Positions 16,710 to 23,900 of a stretch of 39,984 nucleotides of DNA are shown here, piece after piece. Each line of letters starts with the position of its first letter. Position 1 is the first letter of the stretch. Position numbers and translations under genes: made by a program. Under the pieces are notes generated by a model. The model was not told the origin of the DNA. It worked only from the letters and a program-made list of their open reading frames with translations, and searched no databases. The stretch comes from Bacteroidota bacterium (lineage in GTDB: Bacteria; Bacteroidota; Bacteroidia; Chitinophagales; Chitinophagaceae), in the NCBI GenBank assembly GCA_963169635.1, contig CAUJDL010000023.1, positions 1 to 39,984 on the forward strand, given 5' to 3'.

Positions 16710-17471
16710 ATGAGCAAAGTAATTATTAGTGTAAAAGATTTACATAAAAAATATGGCGATTTTCATGCAGTAAAAGGAATATCTTTTGATGTTTATGAAG
16801 GTGAAATTTTTGGTTTATTAGGACCTAATGGTGCAGGAAAATCTACTACTCTTGAAATGATAGAAACACTTAGACCAAAAACAAGTGGAACAATTATGGT
16901 TGATGGAATTAATTTAGATAATCAACCACAACAAATAAAACAACGAATAGGTGTACAATTACAAACAAGTGGCTTTTATCCTGGATTAAATCTTACAGAA
17001 TTAATTAATTTATTTGCAGGTTTATACAATGAAAAAGTAGATGCTAATAAATTATTACAACAAGTAAATTTAGAAGAGAAAGCACATGTAGAATTTAAAA
17101 AATTAAGTGGCGGACAAAAGCAAAGATTTTCTATTGCTACTACATTAATTAATAAACCTAAAGTAATTTTTTTAGATGAGCCAACCACAGGGCTAGACCC
17201 TCAAGCAAGAAGAAATCTTTGGCAATTAATAAAAGATATTCAACAAACAGGTACAACCATTATTATTACTACCCATTATATGGATGAAGCAGAAATACTT
17301 TGTAATAGAGTAGCTATAGTAGATAATGGTAAAATTATTGCTATTGATACTCCAGATAAATTAATAGATAATTTAGTAGATACAGGTTTTGAAAAAGTAA
17401 AAGAAGTAAAAAAAGCCAATTTAGAAGATGTATTTATTCACTTAACAGGGCACTCTATTAGAGAAGCATAA
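16710..17471 (+). CDS. ABC transporter ATP-binding protein (multidrug/ABC-2 export type)
   Basis: ATPase subunit of an ABC-2-type exporter. The 253 residues hold Walker A GPNGAGKST at 38-46, a Q-loop (GVQLQTSGF), the signature LSGGQKQR at 132-139, Walker B VIFLDEPTTGLD near 152-163, and the switch His in ITTHYMDEAE. The C-terminal extension ends with NLEDVFIHLTG, typical of drug- or antibiotic-export ATPases. Normally a permease gene follows; here the next 400 bp hold only a terminator and no coding frame, so the ATPase must use a permease encoded elsewhere. It is 4 bp downstream of a small secreted protein gene. The transported substrate is unknown. Confidence 0.92.
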   Translation: MSKVIISVKDLHKKYGDFHAVKGISFDVYEGEIFGLLGPNGAGKSTTLEMIETLRPKTSGTIMVDGINLDNQPQQIKQRIGVQLQTSGFYPGLNLTELINLFAGLYNEKVDANKLLQQVNLEEKAHVEFKKLSGGQKQRFSIATTLINKPKVIFLDEPTTGLDPQARRNLWQLIKDIQQTGTTIIITTHYMDEAEILCNRVAIVDNGKIIAIDTPDKLIDNLVDTGFEKVKEVKKANLEDVFIHLTGHSIREA

Positions 17472-17574
17472 TTTTTTGGGTTTATTATATTAAAATAATT
17501 TTAAACCTGTATGCAACCTTTAAATTAAGTACCTCGTCATTTATTTGGTTTTTCATAGAATATTGGATTTAAAC

Positions 17575-17606
17575 AGGGCTGGATGTCTATCCATAGCCCT
17601 TTTTTT
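17575..17606 (+). terminator. Intrinsic terminator of the ABC ATPase transcript
   Basis: The stem AGGGCT/AGCCCT, then a 2-nt bulge and GGAT/ATCC around loop GTCT, is followed by six T. It is 104 bp after the ATPase stop and directional (no T run on the minus strand), so the message has a long 3' untranslated region. Confidence 0.85.
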
Positions 17607-17743
17607 ATATCTCATATTAGAAGAAAAAAAATTTAATTGCATAGGCAACTATTTTAATTAAATGAGCATCTAACCAATACAAGTAGCATTTTAAAACAAA
17701 ACTTTTTTCATTTTATATATTTTTTACAAAAGTTGAAGTGTAC

Positions 17744-17784
17744 AAAAAAACTCCGATAATTCTTTATTGGAGTTTTGCTTTTTT
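17744..17784. terminator. Terminator hairpin at the end of the small-ORF array
   Basis: The 8-bp stem AAAACTCC/GGAGTTTT encloses an AT-rich 14-nt loop. The minus strand continues with seven T right after the stem; the plus strand has a T-rich run 2 nt beyond. On the minus strand it would end transcription coming from the small ORFs at 17883-18454. Confidence 0.75.
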
Positions 17785-17882
17785 AGTACCTGAGCTAATA
17801 CTATTTTAATATAAAAAAATTCAACTAAGTTTTTATTATACCTAAATAAATATTGTATCAAGTAAGTAGTATTAATACAATT

Positions 17883-18035
17883 TCATGCTACTTTATATCT
17901 GTTTAATGCAGCTTTGTATTTTTTAGACTTTCTTTTAATACTTCTTTTTCTTACTTGATTTAATAACTCAATTGTTTTGGTTTCGCCAAAGCATTGTACT
18001 AAAGTTTTAATTAAAAATTTGTTTTTTGTTGTCAT
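17883..18035 (-). CDS. Small basic protein (50 aa) with strong Shine-Dalgarno sequence
   Basis: Short unrecognised ORF. The 50-residue product is strongly basic, with a hydrophobic or amphipathic first half (FLIKTLVQCFG, IELLNQV) and a Lys/Arg-rich second half (RKRSIKRKSKKYKAALNRYK). It is preceded by AAAGGAGG ending 5 nt before the ATG, a near-perfect ribosome binding site. No comparable site was noticed before the other starts I examined here, as expected for Bacteroidota. It follows a terminator hairpin (18067-18103) on the same strand and ends before another hairpin (17744-17784). The basic tail could bind nucleic acid or ribosome, or the peptide could be membrane-active; neither can be shown. 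It was judged coding because of the start context and length, not homology. Confidence 0.5.
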   Translation of the reverse strand: MTTKNKFLIKTLVQCFGETKTIELLNQVRKRSIKRKSKKYKAALNRYKVA

Positions 18036-18048
18036 AATTGCCTCCTTT
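18036..18048 (-). promoter_or_regulatory. Strong Shine-Dalgarno site of the 50-aa ORF
   Basis: The minus strand reads AAAGGAGG (18041-18048), then a 5-nt spacer, then ATG at 18035. It is complementary to the 16S rRNA 3' end over its whole length. Bacteroidota initiation normally does not use such sites, so this site is an outlier and supports real, possibly high-level or regulated, translation. Confidence 0.65.
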
Positions 18049-18066
18049 GTTTTTAAATTTTTTATA

Positions 18067-18103
18067 ATAAAAAACCCGACTTATTATTTGTTAAGCCGGG
18101 TTT
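18067..18103 (-). terminator. Intrinsic terminator/attenuator between the 56-aa and 50-aa ORFs
   Basis: The minus-strand stem runs AAACCCGGCTTA with TAAGTCGGGTTT, a 12-bp stem whose one non-Watson-Crick pair is G-U on this strand but A-C on the other, followed by TTTTTTATTA. It begins immediately at the stop of the 56-aa ORF and ends about 20 nt before the Shine-Dalgarno site of the next ORF, so read-through would control the 50-aa ORF. Confidence 0.85.
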
Positions 18104-18272
18104 AATTAAAATGAATTGTTTTTACCTTCATCTGTTTATACCACAGCATTTGCCTTTTTAAATGTTTATTAATATAAAACATCACCTGTTTAATATTTTG
18201 CATAGCATTATACATACTTCTACACCAAGTATTAATCATCGTTTTTCGTGTTGTGCTATTTTTTTTACTCAT
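18102..18272 (-). CDS. Small basic protein (56 aa), unrecognised
   Basis: Short unrecognised ORF, ATG at 18272, TAA at 18102. The product is basic and rich in Met, Asn, Lys and Tyr/Trp. It contains two KQ motifs (NIKQVMF and YKQMKV); the first ORF of the array has a similar NKQMKM, which suggests a common origin. One cysteine (TWCRS). It has no Shine-Dalgarno site; the leader is AT-rich, typical of this phylum. Its stop codon abuts a strong terminator. It lies between two nearly identical hairpin-plus-T-run modules. It may be a real small protein or a by-product of a structured RNA. Confidence 0.4.
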   Translation of the reverse strand: MSKKNSTTRKTMINTWCRSMYNAMQNIKQVMFYINKHLKRQMLWYKQMKVKTIHFN

Positions 18273-18308
18273 CTTATTGTGTATTTAACTTTCTTAATTT
18301 TTTAATAA

Positions 18309-18335
18309 TAAAAAACCCTGCAAACATGCAGGGTT
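18309..18335 (-). terminator. Intrinsic terminator/attenuator between the 36-aa and 56-aa ORFs
   Basis: A perfect 9-bp stem AACCCTGCA/TGCAGGGTT with a 4-nt loop, followed on the minus strand by TTTTTTATTATT. It starts 8 nt after the stop of the 36-aa ORF. Its flank (GGGTTTTTTATTAT) is shared with the next hairpin at 18067-18103. Confidence 0.85.
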
Positions 18336-18343
18336 GAAATATT

Positions 18344-18454
18344 TTAATGAAACATTAATTGCTTCTTAGCTATATTACAATGCCTGCAATTTTTATTATG
18401 CGTACATAATAAAAACCATTTATTCATCTTCATCTGTTTATTTGAAAAATTCAT
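18344..18454 (-). CDS. Small basic protein (36 aa) with CxxxxxCxxC motif
   Basis: First ORF of the small array, ATG at 18454. The 36-residue product is basic and contains three cysteines and two histidines in CTHNKNCRHC, a spacing that could bind metal. An exact -7 promoter element is 24 bp upstream (18478-18485), and a terminator follows the stop. A perfect 11-bp hairpin (18390-18415) lies inside the frame, so part of this sequence may be selected as RNA structure rather than protein. No relation to a known family is recognised. Confidence 0.4.
   Translation of the reverse strand: MNFSNKQMKMNKWFLLCTHNKNCRHCNIAKKQLMFH
18390..18415 (-). repeat. Perfect 11-bp inverted repeat with TACG loop
   Basis: TTTTTATTATG and CATAATAAAAA flank a 4-nt centre. 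As minus-strand RNA this gives a hairpin closed by G-C with a UACG tetraloop (UNCG class). It lies inside the 36-aa ORF. Confidence 0.8.
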
Positions 18455-18477
18455 TTTTCTTTTAACTGATATGTGAG

Positions 18478-18485
18478 CAAATATA
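18478..18485 (-). promoter_or_regulatory. -7 promoter element of the small-ORF array
   Basis: Minus-strand TATATTTG, an exact TAnnTTTG match, 23 bp before the first small ATG (18454). It lies downstream of the NUDIX stop, so the array can be transcribed independently of fabH-NUDIX. No strong -33 TTG is seen. Confidence 0.5.
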
Positions 18486-18575
18486 AGCTTTATAATTGGG
18501 GTATTATTAAAGCTAATGTAAAATAATTATTAATTTTTTGTGAAGAGATTGATTGATAAAAAATCTACAAAAAAA

Positions 18576-19124
18576 TTAAAGCCAACCTAATGTATGAAAA
18601 GCAGCATAAATAGCACCTATTTGTACACCATGAATAATTTCGTTATTACGAATCATGTTTAATACTTTATCTTTACTAATAAGTACTACATCAATATCTT
18701 CATAAGGATCAAAATTTTGAGCAGCTACTTTTATTGTTGCTTTTGCTAAAAATAAATATGCTTTATTATTATTAATAGCAGGGTTAGGAGAGGTGTAGTA
18801 TAAACTTTGTAAGTTACTAATTTGATAGCCTGTTTCTTCAAGCACTTCTCTTATGGCTGCTTGTTCAGGAGTTTCGTTTTTATCAATTACACCACCAGGC
18901 AATTCAATAGTTGTTTTACCAACTGCATGTCTGTATTGCCTTACCATTACTAATTTATCATCATCTGTAATTACTACTACATTGCACCAGTCAGGAAATT
19001 CTAACACATAGTAAGGCTCTACTATTTTGCCATTAGGCATTATACAACTATCTGCTCTTGCAATAAACCAACGATCTTTAAATACGTAATTAGATTGAAT
19101 AGTTTTCCATGCTAAATTTCTCAT
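18576..19124 (-). CDS. NUDIX hydrolase (ADP-ribose pyrophosphatase-like)
   Basis: Hydrolyses a nucleoside diphosphate linked to another moiety, most likely ADP-ribose or an NDP-sugar, in the cytoplasm. The Nudix box is complete: GG, five residues, E, then REVLEETG (GGVIDKNE...REVLEETG), which supplies the metal-binding glutamates. The upstream strand pattern (VVVITDDDKLVMVRQYRHAVGKTTIELPGG) is typical of the ADP-ribose pyrophosphatase branch. The start is taken as ATG 19124 (product begins MRNLAWKTIQ), which fits usual family N termini. An in-frame ATG at 19172 would add 16 residues and leave only 4 bp to fabH. It is probably co-transcribed with fabH, though their functions are unrelated. Confidence 0.9.
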   Translation of the reverse strand: MRNLAWKTIQSNYVFKDRWFIARADSCIMPNGKIVEPYYVLEFPDWCNVVVITDDDKLVMVRQYRHAVGKTTIELPGGVIDKNETPEQAAIREVLEETGYQISNLQSLYYTSPNPAINNNKAYLFLAKATIKVAAQNFDPYEDIDVVLISKDKVLNMIRNNEIIHGVQIGAIYAAFHTLGWL

Positions 19125-19176
19125 GTATAAAAATCTACTATGCTGAAATAAAATATTTAATAGAGAAGCCAACTAA

Positions 19177-20166
19177 TTAATAAGCCCATTTTACCCAAAT
19201 AGCACCCCAAGTAAAGCCACCACCAAAAGCTGCTAAAACTAAGTTATCGCCTTTTTTTAATTGTTTTTCCCACTCCCATAAACAAAGAGGAATTGTTGCA
19301 GATGTAGTATTACCATAGTGTTGAATGTTTACCATTACTTTTTCTTTGCTAAGTCCCATTCTTTCTGCTGTTGCATCAATAATTCTAAGATTAGCTTGAT
19401 GAGGTACTAACCAAGCAATATCATTACTGCTTAAATTATTTCTTTCTAAAAGTTCTGCACTTACATCTGCCATACCTTTTACAGCAAATTTAAAAACTGT
19501 TTTCCCTTCTTGATATACAAAATGCTCTCTTGCCATTACCGATTCTACAGATGCAGGTTTTAAAGAACCTCCAGCTTTCATGTGTAAGAAAGCTCTTCCA
19601 CTACCATCACTTTTTAAAATACTATCTAATATACCATTACCTTCTGTATTAGGTTGTAATAATACAGCACCAGCACCATCACCAAAAATGATACAAGTAT
19701 TTCTATCAGTATAATCAACAATAGCACTCATTTTTTCTGAGCCTACAACAATTACATTTTTGTAGCGTCCACTTTCTACTAAAGTTGCTCCTGTTGTTAA
19801 GGCATATAAAAAGCCACTACAAGCAGCACTTAAATCATATCCCCAAGCATTAGTAGCTCCTAATTTATCTGCAATTATATTAGCTGTAGCAGGAAAAACC
19901 ATATCAGGTGTTACTGTTGCACAAATAATACAATCAATATCTAAAGGGTTTAAGCCTGTTTTTTGTAAAATTTCTTGAATGGCAGGTACAGCTAAATCGC
20001 TATTAGCTTTTCCATTTTCTCTTAAAATTCTTCGTTCATGAATACCTGTTCTTGTTCTTATCCATTCATCATTGGTATCTACCATTTTTTCTAAATCGGC
20101 ATTAGTAAGTTTTGTTTCTGGTACATAACCTCCTACTGCTGTTATGGCTGCTGTAATTTTATTCAT
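19177..20166 (-). CDS. fabH: Beta-ketoacyl-ACP synthase III
   Basis: Initiates type II fatty acid synthesis by condensing acetyl-CoA (or a branched acyl-CoA, common in Bacteroidota) with malonyl-ACP. The 329 residues match the family, and the catalytic triad is intact: Cys116 in DLSAACSGF, His256 in VPHQANLRI and Asn286 in [11 protein letters not shown]. The N-terminal [20 protein letters not shown] and the glycine-rich end [12 protein letters not shown] are typical. The usual companions plsX and rpmF are not adjacent. The NUDIX gene follows on the same strand. A one-mismatch -7 element (GATATTTG) is at 20198-20205. Confidence 0.96.
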   Translation of the reverse strand: MNKITAAITAVGGYVPETKLTNADLEKMVDTNDEWIRTRTGIHERRILRENGKANSDLAVPAIQEILQKTGLNPLDIDCIICATVTPDMVFPATANIIADKLGATNAWGYDLSAACSGFLYALTTGATLVESGRYKNVIVVGSEKMSAIVDYTDRNTCIIFGDGAGAVLLQPNTEGNGILDSILKSDGSGRAFLHMKAGGSLKPASVESVMAREHFVYQEGKTVFKFAVKGMADVSAELLERNNLSSNDIAWLVPHQANLRIIDATAERMGLSKEKVMVNIQHYGNTTSATIPLCLWEWEKQLKKGDNLVLAAFGGGFTWGAIWVKWAY

Positions 20167-20290
20167 GTAAATTTTTTTCTTGGTGATATTAGTTTAACAA
20201 ATATCTATAATTCTTTAAAAGAATGTGAATTATTCTGTTATACTATAAAATTCATGTACAAATTTATAACACATATATTATATAAACTCC

Positions 20291-20298
20291 TATTTTTG
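20291..20298 (+). promoter_or_regulatory. -7 promoter element upstream of ruvA
   Basis: TATTTTTG, an exact TAnnTTTG match, 15 bp before the ruvA ATG at 20314. It would drive ruvA and probably sprA, which follows 41 bp after ruvA. Confidence 0.5.
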
Positions 20299-20313
20299 AA
20301 ATCTTTGTAAGAT

Positions 20314-20901
20314 ATGATAGCATTTGTAAGAGGCAATTTTGTACAAAAACAACCTGCAAGAGTTGTGGTAGATGTAAATGGTGTTGGTTACGATTTGCAA
20401 ATTAGTTTGCATACCTACTCATTTATTGCTAATAAAGAAAGTGGGTTATTATATACTTATTTGCATATTACAGAAAATGCTCAAACATTATATGGCTTTG
20501 CAGAATTAGAAGAAAAAGAATTGTTCTTAAACTTAATTGGTGTATCTGGTGTTGGTGCAGCTACTGCAAGAATGATGTTGTCTGGTATGAAACCTGAAGA
20601 AATTGCTAAAGCAATCATTCAGGGCAACACCAAACAGTTAGAGAGTATCAAAGGAATTGGTAAAAAAAGTGCAGAAAGATTAATTGTAGAACTAAGGGAT
20701 AAACTGGGCAAACAATCTGTAAATTTTTTACCTACCAATACAATGGCTGATACTAATATTGGTTACGATGCAGTAATTGCTTTAGTATCGCTGGGTATTG
20801 CAAAACCTGCAGCTGAGCAAGCTGTAAAAAAAGCAATGACTTCAACCACTGAAAATATAGTATTGGAAGATTTAATTAAAAACGCTTTAAAAAACTTATA
20901 A
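20314..20901 (+). CDS. ruvA: Holliday junction branch migration protein RuvA
   Basis: Tetrameric protein that binds Holliday junctions and loads the RuvB motor during recombinational repair. The 195 residues match the family. Domain I is an OB fold beginning MIAFVRGNFV. Domain II has two helix-hairpin-helix motifs (LNLIGVSGVGAATARMMLSG near 72-91, and the SIKGIGKKSAERLIVELRDK stretch near 111-130). Domain III (about 145-195) is the mobile RuvB-binding domain (YDAVIALVSLGIAKPAAEQAV). It lies 41 bp upstream of sprA, a gene order seen in many Bacteroidota. ruvB and ruvC are not in the window. Confidence 0.97.
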   Translation: MIAFVRGNFVQKQPARVVVDVNGVGYDLQISLHTYSFIANKESGLLYTYLHITENAQTLYGFAELEEKELFLNLIGVSGVGAATARMMLSGMKPEEIAKAIIQGNTKQLESIKGIGKKSAERLIVELRDKLGKQSVNFLPTNTMADTNIGYDAVIALVSLGIAKPAAEQAVKKAMTSTTENIVLEDLIKNALKNL

Positions 20902-20942
20902 TCTATAGGCTTAAATTTTACTTAAACTAAGGTTTCGGAATT

Positions 20943-23900
20943 TTGATTTACACAATTGATTATATCTGTAATAAAAGATGGCTCATATTACTTGCCCTAA
21001 TATGTATGAGTTTTAATGTATTTGCACAAGCAGATACTGATACTTCTAAAATTACTAATGACTCATTACATTATCCTATCAAAGACAGAAGAGGCGACCC
21101 TTATACTTGGCAAAATAGAAATCCATTTAACATTAATGATACTTCTTTATTAAAACAAGAAATAGAGTATGACCCCATTACTAAAAGATATTATATCATT
21201 GAAAGAATAGGTAATAAAACTTATAGAACATCTACCTATCTTACTTATGAAGAGTTTATAAAAATACAAGCAAGAAAAGCAGAAGTAGAATATTTTAAAA
21301 ACAGAGCAAAAGCATTAACATCATTAAACAGAAAAATTACTCGTCCTAAAATGAGGGTTTTTGATAAACTGTTTGATAGAATTTTTGGTTTAGGAAAAGA
21401 TGGTTTTAAAGTAAATATTAAACCACAAGGCTCTGTAGATATTATGGCAGGCTATCAAGGACAAATTACTAAAAACCCTACACTACCAGAAGCTGCAAGA
21501 AAAAATGGTGGTTTTGATTTTGATATGAATGCCAATTTGAATGTTAATGCAAATATTGGCGATAAACTTAAACTACCTATTAACTATAATACTCTTGCCA
21601 ATTTTGATTTTGAAAATCAGTTGAAGTTAGATTATAAAGGTATGGATGATGAGATATTAAAAAGTGTAGAAGCTGGTAATATTTCGTGGCAATCTAAAGG
21701 AACATTGATACCAAGTACTCAAAATTTATTTGGGTTAAAAACACAATTGCAATTTGGTAAATTATATTTAACTGGTGCTATTGCTAACCAACGTAGTCAA
21801 AGACAAAGCCAAAACTTGCAAGGTGGTTCTGCTACTACAACATTTCAAAAAAAGTTAGATGACTATGAAGAGAATAAGCACTTTTTAATGGGGCAATATT
21901 TTAAAAATAATTTTAATACCGCAATGGCAAAATTGCCTGTTGTAAATAGCCAAGTACAAATACAAAGAATAGAAGTTTGGATAACTAATAGAACAGGCAC
22001 TACAACAGATGCAAGAGACATTGTTGGGTTTGCAGATTTGGGCGAAGCAACTCCTGCTAATAATGTAAACTTACCAGGCAATGGTACACCAAGTGGTTTG
22101 CCAGGCAATCAGGCAAATGCTTTATACAATAAATTAATTGCTGGTGGCATGTCATCGCCTTATAGACAGCCTTCTCAAGTTACCAGTCAATTACAAATAA
22201 TGGGTTTAAAACCTGTAGATGATTTTGAAAAAACTTATGCAAGAAAATTATCTACTAACGAATATTATTTTAATCCTCAAATTGGTTTTATATCTATTAA
22301 TGCACAATTACAACCAGATGAAGTTTTAGCTGTTGCATATCAATATACTTATAATGGTCAAGTATATCAAGTAGGAGAATTTAGCCAAGATATTGCGTTA
22401 GACTCTACACAAGGTGTACAAAAAATATTATTCTTAAAATTATTAAAAGCAACTTCTGCAAGAATTAATTTACCCATTTGGGGTTTAATGATGAAGAATG
22501 TTTATTCATTAGACTTACCAGGAATTAGCAGAGAAGATTTTCAATTAAATATTTTATATGAAGAACCAAGTGGAGGTTTAAAAAGATATTTACCAGAAAG
22601 TGCTACACAAGTAGAAGGTAAATCTTTATTACGCATTTTAAATTTAGATAGATTAAATAATAGAAACGACCCTCAACCAGATGGTCAGTTTGATTATATT
22701 GATGGTTATACTATTTTACCTCAACAAGGAAAAATAATTTTTCCTGTATTAGAGCCTTTTGGTAAAGATTTATATGCGTTAGCTTTTAATAATGGTGTAG
22801 GTTTACCACCTGGTGTAGATCCTAATAAATATGTATATCAAGTACTATACGACTCAATAAAAGCTATTGCACAAACCTATGCAAACTTTAATAAGTTTGT
22901 AATGCAAGGTCAAGCAAAAGGTACTGGTGGTAGCGATATTTATTTAGGTGCATTTAATATTCCTCAAGGTTCTGTAACTATTAATGCAGGAGGACAAGTT
23001 TTAGTAGAAGGTGTAGATTATACTATAGATTATAATTTAGGAAGTGTAAAAATTATTAATCAAGCAATATTAAATTCTGGAATTCCTGTTAGTGTATCTT
23101 ACGAAAATAATGCAGGCTTTGGAATGCAACAAAGAGGCTTTTTAGGATTAAGAGCAGATTATTTAGCCAGTAAAAAATTAAGTTTAGGTGTATCGATGGT
23201 ACGTTTGGGCGAAAGACCATTTTTTACAAAAATGAATTATGGCGAAGATCCAATACGTAATACAATGTATGGTTTTGATTTTAGTTATCGTACAGAAGTA
23301 CCAGGGCTTACCAGATTATTAAATAGATTACCTTTTTATTCTACTAATGCTAAAAGTACTTTAACAGCTTATGGCGAAGCAGCTTATTTAAAACCAGGAC
23401 ATCCAAAACAAATTGGTAAAGGCGATCAAGGAATAATTTATATTGATGATTTTGAAGGCACAAGAAATAATTATGATTTAAGATTTCCTTCAATTGCATG
23501 GGCTTTAGCATCTACACCATCTGGCAGATTTGCAGAAGCCAATTTATTTGATTCGATAGATTATAATTTTAATCGTGCAAAACTTGCATGGTATAATATT
23601 GAACCTAATTTACAAGATAAAAATGCTGCTAATAATCCTTTAAGAAAAAATTTAAATGCTTTAAGCGATCCTAGAACAAGACAGGTTTATACTAATGAAT
23701 TATTTCCAAACCTCACAACAAATATTACCAATGTACAGGCATTTACTTTTGATTTAGCTTATTACCCAACAGAAAGAGGTCCTTACAATTATACTTCAAG
23801 TACTTCTCAAGTTAATGCAAATGGTAGATTATTAAATCCTCAACAAAGATGGGGTGGAATAATGAGAAGTTTAGACCAAACAGATTTTGAAACAGGCAAT

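Larger units (their letters stand above)
17472..17882. other. Gene-poor intergenic stretch with two terminators
   Basis: No coding frame with support on either strand. It holds the plus-strand terminator of the ABC ATPase message (17575-17606), a bidirectional terminator-like hairpin (17744-17784), and an imperfectly structured inverted repeat, ATTGTAT/ATACAAT (17852-17858 and 17875-17881), just past the end of the last small minus-strand ORF. The sequence between is AT-rich and shows nothing else. Confidence 0.6.

Noticed and set aside
17514..17531. ATG CAA CCT TTA AAT TAA after the ABC ATPase, looking like a leader peptide.
   Set aside because: Only five codons, no ribosome site, and it sits in the 3' untranslated region before the terminator.
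18060..18340. The two similar hairpin-plus-flank units were considered as a CRISPR-like or mobile repeat.
   Set aside because: There are only two copies, the stem sequences differ, the spacing is long and irregular, and each abuts a stop codon, which fits terminators instead.
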